Positions 40,785 to 49,606 are shown, counted from the stretch's first letter. The stretch is DNA of 64,000 bases from Streptomyces sp. 840.1 (GCF_003751445.1 NZ_RJUU01000001.1:1679001-1743000); one strand, 5' to 3'. The notes: a model not told the origin generated them from the letters alone. Made by a program: numbers and translations.

Positions 40785-41672
40785 TCAGGCGAGGTGCTTC
40801 CCGAAGAACTCGACGAGCTTGTCGACGGCGGGAGTCACGTACGCGTCGCGGTCGTACAGATCGACGTGGGTGGCGCCCTCGATGAGGAACAGCTCGGCGT
40901 TGCCGGGGCTGTCGGCGACTGCCTTCTCCGAGAAGCCGCGGGTCACCGCCTCCGTACCGGCGATCATGAGCAGCGGGCGCGGCGCGATCTTGGCTACGTC
41001 GGCGAAGGAGTCGAACTGGTCGAGCAGGTCCGCGCTGCGCACGACCATGTCGCCGGTGGAGCGCGGGTGCCGGCCCCGGGGCGTCTTGTAGTAGTCGACG
41101 AATTCGGCCGTGGGAGCCGGGGTGTCGGCATCGGCCTTCTCCGGCAGCACGGCGAACGTGGCTGCGGGCCGGCCGGCGGCTTCGGCGCTGCGGAGGTCTC
41201 CGGAGTTCGCCACCATCTCCTGCCAGCCCTCGGGGTCGCCGCCCCGGAAGAAGCTGGGAACGTCGGTGCCGGAGACACCCGCGACGGCCTTCATGCGGTG
41301 GTCGGTCTGGGCGGCGTAGGGCACGTAGGCGCCCGAGCCGCAGACGCCCATGACGCCGATGCGGTCGGAGTCGACCTCGGGGCGGGTGGTCAGGTAGGAG
41401 ACCGCCGCGCGGAAGTCCTCGGCGCGCTGGAAGGGGTCCTCCAGGCCGTGCGGCGTGCCCTCGGACTCGCCCTGGAAGGCGGCGTCGAAGGTCAGGACGG
41501 CGAAGCCTTCCCCCACCAGGCGCGTGGCGTATCCCGCCGGGGACTGTTCCTTGACGCCGGTCGTCGGATGGCCGACGACGACCGCGGCGAACGGGCCGTC
41601 GACGCCCTCGGGAAGGTAGAGGTGGCCGGCGAGCTGGAGGCCGTTGGTCGGGAAGCGGACGTCGGTCCTCAT
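40785..41672 (-). CDS. Alpha/beta hydrolase (dienelactone-hydrolase-like)
   Basis: This 295-residue hydrolase has VVVGHPTTGVKEQSPAGYA near the N-terminus, the elbow GVMGVCGSGAYV (Cys or Ser nucleophile region; the motif is GxCGSG, so Cys is the likely nucleophile), and EGATHVDLYD with the catalytic His. It resembles the YcjY/DLH group of unknown-substrate hydrolases that are often under XRE/MmyB regulators. AGGAGG precedes its ATG. It is divergent from the XRE gene at 41818. Confidence 0.85.
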   Translation of the reverse strand: MRTDVRFPTNGLQLAGHLYLPEGVDGPFAAVVVGHPTTGVKEQSPAGYATRLVGEGFAVLTFDAAFQGESEGTPHGLEDPFQRAEDFRAAVSYLTTRPEVDSDRIGVMGVCGSGAYVPYAAQTDHRMKAVAGVSGTDVPSFFRGGDPEGWQEMVANSGDLRSAEAAGRPAATFAVLPEKADADTPAPTAEFVDYYKTPRGRHPRSTGDMVVRSADLLDQFDSFADVAKIAPRPLLMIAGTEAVTRGFSEKAVADSPGNAELFLIEGATHVDLYDRDAYVTPAVDKLVEFFGKHLA

Positions 41673-41761
41673 TCTGTCCTCCTGGGATCGTGGGTGGCCG
41701 CTGTCTGCGGGCTCGTATCCACTGTCCGCCCGCCGGCCGGGGCGCAGGAAGGTCGGGCTGC

Positions 41762-41771
41762 TTCCTAGGAA
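41762..41771. promoter_or_regulatory. Palindrome in the hydrolase/XRE divergent promoter
   Basis: TTCCTAGGAA is a perfect 10-bp palindrome in the 145-bp divergent region (41673-41817), midway between the two starts. It is a candidate operator for the XRE regulator. Confidence 0.45.
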
Positions 41772-41817
41772 GGATCTTTCCCAGGCAGGGGCGTTGCCGG
41801 GGTGCCATCCTGGACGG

Positions 41818-42681
41818 GTGACTGGTTCCGCGCACCTCCGTGAGCTGGGTGAGTTCTTCAAGCACCGCCGTGGCGAGCTCACGCCGGCGCAGGTCGGGCT
41901 TCCCGATCACGGGCACACCCGGCGTCGCGTCCAGGGCCTGCGCCGCGAGGAGGTCGCCGAGCTGGCCACGATCAGCACCGACTACTACGTGCGCATCGAG
42001 CAGGGCCGCCTGGCGCCGTCACCGGCGGTGCTCGACGCTCTCGTACGGGCGCTACGGCTCGACGGCGACCAGCGGAAGTACGTGGACGGGCTGATGGGCC
42101 AGGCGGCCCGGTCCGGGCCCCGCAGGACGCCGCGCCGTCCGGCCCGGCCCAGGGTGCACCCGCACCTTTCGCGGTTGCTCGGGCAGCTCACCGATACGCC
42201 CGCCATCGTCTTCGGGCCACGGCTCGACATCCTCGCGTGGAACCCGCTGGCGGCGAGGCTGCTGTGCGACTTCGCGGCCGTGCCCGAACCCGAGCGCAAC
42301 TACATCCGTATGGTCTTCACCGATCCGGTGATGCGCGAGATCTACGCCGAGTGGGAGGACGTGGCCCGCACGTGCGTAGAAGTCCTGAGGATGGAAGCGG
42401 GCACCCATCCCACCGACCCGGCTCTCACGGCTCTGGTGGGCGAGCTGTCCGTGGCCGATCCGCAGTTCCGGGTCTGGTGGGCCGAGCACCGCGTCGCGCA
42501 TCAGGACTTCGGCAGCAAGCGCATTTCCCACCCCGCGCTCGGAGACCTCACCCTCGACTGGGACACCTTCCACTACGCCGGCGCACCGGAGCAGCAGCTC
42601 GTTCTCTGGTCTGCCGAACCCGGCACCCGGGACGCCGAACGGCTGGCCGAGCTGGCGCGCGGTACGGTGCCGCGTCCGTGA
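41818..42681 (+). CDS. XRE regulator with MmyB-like ligand-binding domain
   Basis: This 287-residue protein has the HTH VQGLRREEVAELATISTDYYVRIEQGR and the MmyB-like C-terminal domain (IVFGPRLDILAWNPLAARLL, RNYIRMVFTDPVMREIYAEWEDVART). It is the same family as the regulator at 38875, and the same arrangement (regulator divergent from an enzyme) is repeated. GTG 41818 matches the start of homologues, although the RBS is weak. Confidence 0.92.
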   Translation: MTGSAHLRELGEFFKHRRGELTPAQVGLPDHGHTRRRVQGLRREEVAELATISTDYYVRIEQGRLAPSPAVLDALVRALRLDGDQRKYVDGLMGQAARSGPRRTPRRPARPRVHPHLSRLLGQLTDTPAIVFGPRLDILAWNPLAARLLCDFAAVPEPERNYIRMVFTDPVMREIYAEWEDVARTCVEVLRMEAGTHPTDPALTALVGELSVADPQFRVWWAEHRVAHQDFGSKRISHPALGDLTLDWDTFHYAGAPEQQLVLWSAEPGTRDAERLAELARGTVPRP

Positions 42682-42720
42682 CCGCCCTCTCGCCTGCCTG
42701 CCGGCCGGATCAGGCCGGGC

Positions 42721-43119
42721 TCAGGAGGCGGACGGCCCGATGCGGATGATCTGGATCAGGTTGCCGCAGGTGTCGTCCAGGACCGCGGTGGTGACCGGAC
42801 CCATCTCCACCGGCTCCTGCGTGAAGCGCACGCCGAGTCCGCGCAGCCGGTCGAACTCGGCGTGGACGTCGTCCACGGCGAAGGAGGTGGCCGGGATGCC
42901 GTCCTTGACCAGCGCCGTCTTGTAGGGCTTCACCGCCGGGTGGCCGTCGGGCTCCAGGAGCAGTTCGGTCCCGTCGCGGTCGTCGGGCGAGACGACGGTG
43001 AGCCACCGGTCCGCGCCGAGCGGGACGTCGTTCTTCTTCACGAAGCCCAGCACATCCGTGTAGAAGCGGACGGCCTTCTCCTGGTCGTCGACGAAGACGC
43101 TGGACAGATGGATCCTCAT
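42721..43119 (-). CDS. VOC/glyoxalase-family protein
   Basis: This 132-residue single VOC module has LSSVFVDDQEKAVRFYTDVLGFVKKNDVP, SPDDRDGTELLLEPDGHP and VLDDTCGNLIQIIRI. Metal-ligand positions (His, Glu) look only partly conserved. Such small proteins act as antibiotic-binding or isomerase-type enzymes, often unassigned. GGGGAGC is before its ATG at 43119. It is convergent with the XRE gene. Confidence 0.88.
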   Translation of the reverse strand: MRIHLSSVFVDDQEKAVRFYTDVLGFVKKNDVPLGADRWLTVVSPDDRDGTELLLEPDGHPAVKPYKTALVKDGIPATSFAVDDVHAEFDRLRGLGVRFTQEPVEMGPVTTAVLDDTCGNLIQIIRIGPSAS

Positions 43120-43217
43120 GGGTGCTCCCCGGTGCATCGGCCCTGAGCCATCGGAGTGCGATGCGCTCAGGGGTAACGGTGGTCAGATCGTGGCACCCGC
43201 CTCTGACATCGCTCCCC

Positions 43218-43964
43218 TCAGCGCTGGTCGGCGCGGAACATCTCACTCTCACGCACCACGGCCAGGGCGAAGGCGAGACGCTTGTCGAGCGGGCCGCCGA
43301 CCTTGATGAAGTACCAGCGCTCGCTCTGGGCGGTGCGCGGGAAGGTCAGCACCTCCTGCCCGTACTCCCCGTCCGTCGCTCCCAGCACCCAGACCAGGGG
43401 CCTGAGGCCGCCGCCCTCGGAGCCCGCCGTCTCGTCCGACCCGAAGGACAGCACGGAGTCGACGACGCCCTCGACGACATGCCCCACCCCGCGCCCCAGG
43501 GACGCCTTCGCGCCGCCCTTCGCCCACTCGCGGGGGGCCACGATGCCGGGGTGTCCGGGCTGTTCCAGCCACAGGCCGTGCTGGCTGAGCCGCTTGGTGA
43601 CCGGGGTGCGGCGGACCGATCCGAGGTCCTGGCCGGCGGCATCCGTCACCCGGAAGCGGTCGGAGCCGTCCGGGAGGACCGTGCACAGCAGGCGGCGGGC
43701 GGCCTCGTCCTCGTTCTCGTCCTCGAAGAGCCGGAACCCGCCCTTGGTGAGCGCTGCGGACGGGTCGACGGGGACGATGTAGACGCCGGGCACCATGTAC
43801 GTGTCGCCCCCGCGCATCCTCATGAACCGGACCGCGTGCGGGCCCTCGCCCCGCGTCGACTTCCGCATCGTGTGCCGCATCATCCGGCCCACCGTGAACT
43901 GGGTGATCGAGTCCCAGTGCACCGCCTCGAACGGCTCGGCCCGCCGGTTCCTCCCGAATGCCAT
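43218..43964 (-). CDS. Conserved hypothetical protein
   Basis: This 248-residue protein of mixed beta character has no signal peptide or membrane helix. It starts MAFGRNRRAEPFEAVHWDSITQFTVGRMMRHTM and includes GGDTYMVPGVYIVPVDPS and ERWYFIKVGGPLDKRLAFALAVVRESE. I do not recognise a family; the beta pattern is vaguely like LURP-one/phospholipid-scramblase-type domains, but this is not supported by a specific motif. It is probably a single-gene unit on the minus strand. Confidence 0.6.
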   Translation of the reverse strand: MAFGRNRRAEPFEAVHWDSITQFTVGRMMRHTMRKSTRGEGPHAVRFMRMRGGDTYMVPGVYIVPVDPSAALTKGGFRLFEDENEDEAARRLLCTVLPDGSDRFRVTDAAGQDLGSVRRTPVTKRLSQHGLWLEQPGHPGIVAPREWAKGGAKASLGRGVGHVVEGVVDSVLSFGSDETAGSEGGGLRPLVWVLGATDGEYGQEVLTFPRTAQSERWYFIKVGGPLDKRLAFALAVVRESEMFRADQR

Positions 43965-44040
43965 GCGCTTCCCCTCCCCGTCCGCCGGAGCCCTCCCCGA
44001 CGCCACGACGAGACGATACGAGAGGGGCCACCGCAGGCGC

Positions 44041-44514
44041 TCAGCCGCCTTCGAGTTCCCGGCGCACCGTGGCGGCGATGGGGGCGAGCGCCGCAGCGAG
44101 GTGGCGGCGCTGGGCGGCGCTGAGCGGATCGAACACCAGCCGCTTCACCTGGGCGACGTGTTCCGGTGCGCTCTCGACGAGCTTCTGCCGGCCCGCGCCG
44201 GTCAGGGCCGCGAGGGTGTAGCGGCCGTCGCCGGGGTCGGGGCGGCGGGTGACCCAGTCGCGGGCCTCGAAGCGGTCCATCAGCTTCGACAGGCGGGGCT
44301 GGGTGCTGTCGCAGACCCGGGCCAGGTCGCTGAGCCGCATCGTGGCCCCGTCGGACATCGACAGCTGGGCCAGCACCCCGTACTCGAAGTTGGAGATGCC
44401 CGCGTCCCGCTGCAGCTGGCGGTCGAGGGCTGCCGGGAGGGCGATGACGACCGTGAGCAGCGCCTGCCAGAGGTCCTGCTGGTCGTCGTCGAGCCAGGGT
44501 GACTGGGTGTCCAT
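44041..44514 (-). CDS. MarR-family regulator
   Basis: This 157-residue protein has the MarR winged helix: ISNFEYGVLAQLSMSDGATMRLSDLARVCDSTQPRLSKLMDRFEARDWVTRRPDPGDGR. The basic wing RRPDPGDGR is typical. In front of it lie four palindromes of ACTTGC-N4-GCAAGT type, covering both its own promoter and that of the divergent dioxygenase gene. It therefore most likely represses both, with relief by a phenolic ligand. ATG 44514 and ATG 44523 are both possible starts. Confidence 0.93.
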   Translation of the reverse strand: MDTQSPWLDDDQQDLWQALLTVVIALPAALDRQLQRDAGISNFEYGVLAQLSMSDGATMRLSDLARVCDSTQPRLSKLMDRFEARDWVTRRPDPGDGRYTLAALTGAGRQKLVESAPEHVAQVKRLVFDPLSAAQRRHLAAALAPIAATVRRELEGG

Positions 44515-44526
44515 GAACCCCATCCT

Positions 44527-44621
44527 ACTTGCCCCGGCAACTCACATCACTTGCTTGGGCAAGTGATTCCGGGTTACCTTCTGACTTGCCTCGGCAAGTG
44601 AAAACACTTGCCCAGGGAAGT
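44527..44621. promoter_or_regulatory. Four MarR operator palindromes
   Basis: Sites are at 44527-44542 (one mismatch), 44549-44564 (perfect ACTTGC-TTGG-GCAAGT), 44584-44599 (perfect) and 44606-44621 (one mismatch). Spacings between starts are 22, 35 and 22 bp. The left pair is next to the MarR start and the right pair next to the dioxygenase start; each pair is two helical turns apart. Confidence 0.9.
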
Positions 44622-44637
44622 GAAGGAGCTGCTTTCG

Positions 44638-45534
44638 ATGACCGATACGAGCAAGCTGCCGCCCCCGGACGGCCTCATTTCCCCCTTCCCGTTACGCGCA
44701 CCGGCCGCCGCTTATGACGACCTGCTCGCCCGGGTCCTGCCACAGGCCCGCGGGCAGCGGCTGTGGGACCCCTCCGACGGCCCCATGCCCAGCCTCTTCG
44801 TCAGCCACGGCGCCCCGTTCACCCTCGACGATCCGCAGTGGCTCGGCGACCTCTTCGACTGGGCCCGGTCGATGCCCAAGCCCCGGGCCGTCGTCGTCAT
44901 CTCGGCCCACTGGGAACGGGCACCGGCCGCCATCTCCCGAGCGACGGCAGGCGGACCGCTGCACTACGACTTCACCGGCTTCCACCCCCGGTACAAGACC
45001 CTCACCTACGCGACCCCGGACGCCACCGGCCTGGCCCGGCGGCTCACGGGGCTGCTGGGCCGGACACCGGTGCACGAGTTCGCGGACCGGGGCCTCGACC
45101 ACGGCGCCTACATCCCGCTCATGGCCATGTACCCCGCAGCCGACGTCCCGGTCGTGCAGCTGTCGATGCCCAGCCTCGACCCCGGCGCCCTGCTCCGGCT
45201 CGGGGCGCACCTGCGACCCCTGCGCGACGAGGGCGTCCTCGTTCTCGGCTCGGGCTTCATGACGCACAGCTTCGACGTGTTCCGCCGGCCGGAGCTCGCC
45301 GCCGCCACCGGGGCCTTCGACGAATGGGCCGCCGATGCCCTCGCCCGGGGCGACGCCGACGCCCTCACCGACTACCGCGTCAAGGCGCCGGGCGTCGCGG
45401 TCGCCCACCCGACGGCCGACCACTTCGTCCCGCTGCTGCTCGCCGTCGGCGCCGCCGACGACCCGGGCAGCGCCGTGAGCGCCATCGACCGGATGGTGAT
45501 GGGCAATTCCATCCGCTCGGTCCAGCTGACCTGA
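44638..45534 (+). CDS. LigB/DODA-type extradiol ring-cleavage dioxygenase
   Basis: This 298-residue class III extradiol dioxygenase homologue has candidate Fe/Zn ligands in FVSHGAPFTLDD and ISAHWERAP, the catalytic His region RGLDHGAYIPL, and GFMTHSFD. The family includes plant DOPA dioxygenase and bacterial YgiD. It opens catechol-type rings with O2. It is controlled by the divergent MarR and followed by a quinone oxidoreductase, together a plausible phenolic-detoxification module. The ATG at 44638 is behind AAGGAG. Confidence 0.92.
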   Translation: MTDTSKLPPPDGLISPFPLRAPAAAYDDLLARVLPQARGQRLWDPSDGPMPSLFVSHGAPFTLDDPQWLGDLFDWARSMPKPRAVVVISAHWERAPAAISRATAGGPLHYDFTGFHPRYKTLTYATPDATGLARRLTGLLGRTPVHEFADRGLDHGAYIPLMAMYPAADVPVVQLSMPSLDPGALLRLGAHLRPLRDEGVLVLGSGFMTHSFDVFRRPELAAATGAFDEWAADALARGDADALTDYRVKAPGVAVAHPTADHFVPLLLAVGAADDPGSAVSAIDRMVMGNSIRSVQLT

Positions 45535-45594
45535 GTGCCCCACCGCGATCACCGCAACAACTGCAATCACCGCAATCACCCCGGAGGAAATGCC

Positions 45595-46530
45595 ATGAAG
45601 GCAGTACGTATCCACGAGTTCGGCGGCAGCGACGTCCTTCGCCACGAAGAGGTGGACCGCCCCGTCCCCGGTCCCGGGCAAGTGCTGGTCCGGGTGGCGG
45701 CCACGTCGTTCAACCCGGTCGACGACCACATCCGCGCCGGATTCCTGGCCGAGATGATCCCGATCACCCTCCCGTACGTGCCCGGGATCGACCTGGCGGG
45801 CACCGTCGCCGAACTCGGCGCGGACGTGACGGGTCCGGAGGTCGGCGACCGCGTCGTGGCGATGCTGCCCCTGGACTCCGCAGGCGGCGCCGCCGAGTAC
45901 GCGATCGTCGCGGCCGACTCGCTGGCCCCGGCACCCCGGACGACCGAGCTGGCCGACGCCGCCGCGCTTCCGCTGACCGGCCTCGCGGCCTGGCAGACGA
46001 CCTTCGAGCTGGCCGAGCTGAAGCCCGGTCAGACCGTCCTGGTCAACGGGGCGGGAGGCGCGGTGGGCAGCCTCGTGGTCCAGCTCGCCGTCGACGCGGG
46101 GGCACACGTGACCGCTGTGGACGCGCCTCAGCACGCCGACCGCCTCCGGGGTTACGGCGCGCACCGGGTCGTCGGCCCGCTCTCCCTCGCCGCCGGTCCG
46201 GCCGCCGTGGGCGGTCCGTTCCAGATCGTGGTGAACCACGTGCGCGTCTCCCCGGAGGAGCTGGCACAGCTGACGGACTACGTCGCCGACGGCGGGGTCG
46301 CCGCCAGCTCGGCCGGCCCGGTCCCCGAGGACCCCGACCGGGGGGTGCGCAGCGCGAACCTGTGGGTCCGCAGCGACGGACCCCAACTGGCGGAGCTGGT
46401 GGCCAAGGTGGATGCCGGCAAACTCCGGGTCCACGTCGCCGCCCACCGCCCGGTGAGCGAGCTGGCCGCCGTGCACGAGGAAGCGGGTGCCGGGCGGCTG
46501 CCCGGGAAGACGGTCGTGCTCGTTCCCTGA
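45595..46530 (+). CDS. Zinc-free quinone oxidoreductase (MDR family)
   Basis: This 311-residue medium-chain reductase has no zinc ligands. It has MKAVRIHEFGGSDVLRHEEV at the N-terminus, PYVPGIDLAGTVAELG, and the NADP motif VLVNGAGGAVGSLVVQLA. It reduces quinones or enones. It follows the dioxygenase by 60 bp with GGAGGA before its ATG. The gap contains a run of CAATCACCG-like short repeats. It is probably the second gene of the MarR-controlled operon. Confidence 0.93.
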   Translation: MKAVRIHEFGGSDVLRHEEVDRPVPGPGQVLVRVAATSFNPVDDHIRAGFLAEMIPITLPYVPGIDLAGTVAELGADVTGPEVGDRVVAMLPLDSAGGAAEYAIVAADSLAPAPRTTELADAAALPLTGLAAWQTTFELAELKPGQTVLVNGAGGAVGSLVVQLAVDAGAHVTAVDAPQHADRLRGYGAHRVVGPLSLAAGPAAVGGPFQIVVNHVRVSPEELAQLTDYVADGGVAASSAGPVPEDPDRGVRSANLWVRSDGPQLAELVAKVDAGKLRVHVAAHRPVSELAAVHEEAGAGRLPGKTVVLVP

Positions 46531-46630
46531 TCACCCCGGCGGGCCCGCACGAGCACGTTCGCGCTGTGCACGTTCGTACCGAACAGGTTCGAACTTGTTC
46601 GACCCCAGGCCGTTCATGACGGTGGGCCGC

Positions 46631-46961
46631 ATGGGAACTGACAGCGGCCCACCGCGACGCGGCCGCCACGAGCGGCCCGCCGAGCCCGCCCTGTCGCGGG
46701 ACGGGATCGCGGCGACGGCGGCCGAGCAGGCGACGCGGGACCAGTCCGCCGACACGCAGGCCGAGTGGGGCTCCCTCACGGACACCCTGCACGGCACTTC
46801 CGCGCGCACGCACCCACCCGCACATCGCTTCCCTGGCCTCGCAGTTGGTCTCCGGCACGGCCGAACAGCGCATGTCGTGGGGTCTCGCCACCCTGATCAA
46901 CTGCATCCGGGCCACCCTCGTACCTGCGGAGGACGTGTCGGCGGGAGGCGCGGGGATCTGA
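46631..46961 (+). pseudogene. TetR regulator remnant
   Basis: The ATG at 46631 starts PPRRGRHERPAEPALSRDGIAATAAE, like the beginning of a TetR HTH. Most of the HTH and the middle of the protein are missing. The sequence then continues, after a frame change near 46805, as PHIASLASQLVSGTAEQRMSWGLATLINCI, a TetR_C terminus ending at TGA 46959-46961. This is clearly a decayed gene with an internal deletion and a frameshift. Confidence 0.7.
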
Positions 46962-46966
46962 CCGCT

Positions 46967-47050
46967 CCGGGGCTGCCCCGCAGCGCGCTCCCTCAGCACG
47001 CAGAACTCGTTGCCCCGGGGGTCTCCCACCACTCCGATCCGACGGTTCCG
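46967..47050 (-). pseudogene. VOC/glyoxalase C-terminal fragment
   Basis: The minus strand encodes RRIGVVGDPRGNEFCVLRERA, matching the C-terminal strand of VOC proteins of the DPEGNEFCV type. The rest of the gene is absent. It is part of a stretch of decayed genes between 46.6 and 47.8 kb. Confidence 0.6.
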
Positions 47051-47218
47051 GAGTGCGGACATGGCAACGTAAGCCCTGGTCAGAGAGCACAACGGCAGCG
47101 GGATGTCCTCGGCTCCTTCAAGGAGAACCGGAGGCAACCCGCAGAGCTCACCGTCCGAGTCCCCGGGGGCGGGCACTCGAATCGCGGGACGGAGAAAGTT
47201 CGAGTCACTAGCGGCGAG

Positions 47219-47458
47219 CTAGTTGCCCGTGTGGTCGATGACGTTGCCGTTGGAGCAGTTGTTCGTGTGGTCACTCACGTAGTCGCCCATGACCGGGACA
47301 ACGGCAACTTCCTGGAGACACACGGCGGCGGCCGTGAAGTTCCAGTTGTTGGCAGCGTTTACGCCGCCGCCAAAGTTGTCGTCGTTGTCGGCGTGAGCAG
47401 GCGCGGCGAGAGCGAGGCTCGCAAGGATGAGTGCTGCGGTGCTGATGGTCTTCTTCAT
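47219..47458 (-). CDS. Small secreted protein
   Basis: This 79-residue precursor has a clear Sec signal peptide (MKKTISTAALILASLALAAPAHA) and a mature part of about 56 residues rich in Asn and hydrophobic residues. The mature part has two cysteines (AAVCLQEVAVVPVMGDYV and TNNCSNGNV) and probably forms a disulphide. The size and Cys spacing recall chaplin- and rodlin-like cell-surface proteins, but the sequence does not match either well. The RBS is weak. It sits among pseudogenes, so expression is uncertain. Confidence 0.6.
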   Translation of the reverse strand: MKKTISTAALILASLALAAPAHADNDDNFGGGVNAANNWNFTAAAVCLQEVAVVPVMGDYVSDHTNNCSNGNVIDHTGN

Positions 47459-47569
47459 GTGCTGGAAACGATCTACGTGGATCGGCGATACGGCAGATCA
47501 CCCGAACTGACCATACGACCACCAGGTGACACGTAGCTCTTCGCGCTGCCTGCGCTGCCCGTTGGTGCT

Positions 47570-47765
47570 CTGCGGCACGCTCCACCGTCACGGTCACCGC
47601 GTTCGAGGCGGTGTCGATCACCGACACGGTCCGGTCCGACTCGTTCACGGCGCACAGGCGGCTCCCGTCCGGAGACACCGCGGCAGCATGGGAGCCCTTG
47701 CCGACCGTGATCGTGGCGAGGCGGCTCTTGGCCGCGGTGCTCATGACGGCGATCGCGCTCTTCGG
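47570..47765 (-). pseudogene. YncE-like beta-propeller fragment
   Basis: The minus strand encodes about one and a half 40-residue blades: SRLATITVGKGSHAAAVSPDGSRLCAVNESDRTVSVIDTASNAVTVTV. This is the repeat of surface YncE/NHL-type propeller proteins. No signal peptide or further blades are present, so it is a remnant of a much larger gene. Confidence 0.65.
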
Positions 47766-48058
47766 TGTGAACGACTTCGACGCGTAGATGAGCCAACCAG
47801 GGCGGCAGGGAGCAGCCCCATGCCCGTTCACCGGCGAAATGTCCCGGGGCTCAAGCGTCGAGGTCCGAGCGCTCTTTCAGCGGAATGGGTGGTGGGTCTG
47901 AATGCCCACCCACCCACCCTGACCGGCAAGTTGACCATTTGTGACCGACTTGCGACGGACGGTAGCGACGCTCTAGCGTCAGCCGAACCACGTCGGCCCC
48001 CGCCGGTGCGATAACACCGAGCAGGGGCCTGACCACTTCGATCGTCAGGACCGATCTG
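47766..48058. other. Intergenic region upstream of the 48-kb regulator
   Basis: Contains GGGTGGGTGGGTGGG on the minus strand (near 47910) and moderate-GC sequence. I see no gene. Confidence 0.4.
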
Positions 48059-48952
48059 ATGGCTGCCAGCCAGCTTAATGCTGCCTCCTCCCCCGCGCCC
48101 GTACCGCCGCCCACGCTTGACCACCCGATGGCCAACCCCGGGTACGGCAAGCGCTCCGCACCGGGCCAACGTCCCCGTACCGCATCGGATTTCGCCCATC
48201 TGCTCCCGCGTGACGCCGCAGTCGCCGCGTACATCGACGGACTGTGCGACGGCGCCGACATCTCCGTGAAGACCCTGGCCAGGACGCTCCCGTACGGCCA
48301 GTGCGCCCTGCGGACCACCCTGAACCGGCTCCAGGAAGCCGGTCATCTGCGAAGGGGCAGCGAGTGCGTCGCCACCGAGGAAGTGCTGATCTGGGTCACA
48401 CGCACCTTCTTCTCCCGCACCGCACGCGGCGACGAGTGGTGGGACGCCTTCACCCGGGGCGACGTACCCCCGGAACCCGCCACCCAACGCCCCACCCGCT
48501 CAAGGTCGTTCATCCTGCTCGCCGCCCTCGGGCGCGAGAGGCCCGCACTGAGCCTGTCCCAGGCCGACTGCGTGACGCTCGAACCACAGCTCAGCGAATG
48601 GTTCGAGCGCGGAGCCACCGAACCGGAAATCCTGTACGCCCTGACCGAGGGCCTCCCACCCCGCATCCACCACGCCGCCGCCCTCGTACGCCGACGCCTG
48701 CTGGACAAGCTCCCACCCGTACGCGAAGCCTCCCCCGCCCCACGGGTCGTCCTGCGAACCCTGGAATGCGCCGAATGCCGCGCACCCGGCAACGCGACAG
48801 CCATGCCCGGCGGCCTCTGCGGAAACTGCCGCGGCAACCCCGACCCCACCCCCAACCGCCCCGCAGACGCCGTACCCGAACACGGCGTACGGGCCAGGAT
48901 GAGCGCCGTACGCGCCGGACTGGTGCCACGCGCGGAACGACGCGGGCGGTAG
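48059..48952 (+). CDS. Winged-helix-type regulator with C-terminal zinc-ribbon-like motif
   Basis: This is a 297-residue protein. Residues about 45-100 (AVAAYIDGLCDGADISVKTLARTLPYGQCALRTTLNRLQEAGHLRRG) look like a MarR/GntR-like winged helix. The C-terminal part has CAECRAPGNATAMPGGLCGNCRG, a four-Cys zinc-ribbon-like motif. Such proteins are common and uncharacterised in Streptomyces, annotated as helix-turn-helix regulators. I kept the ATG at 48059 (weak AGGA); ATG 48128 is possible. Confidence 0.7.
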   Translation: MAASQLNAASSPAPVPPPTLDHPMANPGYGKRSAPGQRPRTASDFAHLLPRDAAVAAYIDGLCDGADISVKTLARTLPYGQCALRTTLNRLQEAGHLRRGSECVATEEVLIWVTRTFFSRTARGDEWWDAFTRGDVPPEPATQRPTRSRSFILLAALGRERPALSLSQADCVTLEPQLSEWFERGATEPEILYALTEGLPPRIHHAAALVRRRLLDKLPPVREASPAPRVVLRTLECAECRAPGNATAMPGGLCGNCRGNPDPTPNRPADAVPEHGVRARMSAVRAGLVPRAERRGR

Positions 48953-49036
48953 GCGTCGGCAGTGAGGGCGGGGTGCTGACTGCCCACCGCCGTGGCAGCG
49001 GCAAACCACTGGCGGTCGCGGGCCCTGCGGACGACC

Positions 49037-49606
49037 ATGGAACGCATGAGCGACCAACCCGCACGATGGAGCCAGGCCACCGTCTACCCCGACATGTGGG
49101 CCGACCCCGACGACGACCCCCGCAACAGCGAAGGAGTCAGCCCGGACGGCGAACTGGCCACACTCCAGGACTTCCTGAAGGACTACCGGCTCACCCTGCG
49201 GATGAAGTGCGAGGGACTGGACGCCGAACAGCTCGCCCGCAGGGCCGTTCCGCCATCGACCATGTCGCTCCTCGGCCTGGTCCGGCACCTCGCCGAGGTC
49301 GAGCGGGACTGGCTCAACTGGATCAGCGACGGCGACCCCCGGCCGAAGCTCTACGGCAAGCGCGACGCCGACTTCGAGGGAGCCGTGGCCGACCCGGGCG
49401 TGGTCGACGCCGCCTACGCCGACCTGGCCCGCGAACAGGCCGCGACCGACGCCGCACTGTCCGTACACCCGGACCTGGGCACCCGCCTGGGCAAGGACGG
49501 CATCGCCGTACGGGAGTTGCTGGTCCACCGGATCGAGGAGTACGCCCGCCACTGCGGCCACGCCGACCTGCTGCGCGAGTGCGTCGACGGGCGGGTGGGG
49601 CAGTGA
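49037..49606 (+). CDS. DinB-family (DUF664) protein
   Basis: This 189-residue four-helix DinB-like protein has helix motif LQDFLKDYRLTLRMKCEGLDAEQL, the typical SMSLLGLVRHLAEVERDWLNW (one metal His) and VRELLVHRIEEYARHCGHADLLREC (two His). The three histidines fit a metal-binding DinB/YfiT fold, often a thiol-dependent transferase. The start is uncertain between ATG 49037 and ATG 49046. Confidence 0.85.
   Translation: MERMSDQPARWSQATVYPDMWADPDDDPRNSEGVSPDGELATLQDFLKDYRLTLRMKCEGLDAEQLARRAVPPSTMSLLGLVRHLAEVERDWLNWISDGDPRPKLYGKRDADFEGAVADPGVVDAAYADLAREQAATDAALSVHPDLGTRLGKDGIAVRELLVHRIEEYARHCGHADLLRECVDGRVGQ

Noticed and set aside
46531..47218. Insertion-sequence remnant
   Set aside because: No transposase motif or terminal inverted repeats were found; the fragments match TetR and VOC families instead.
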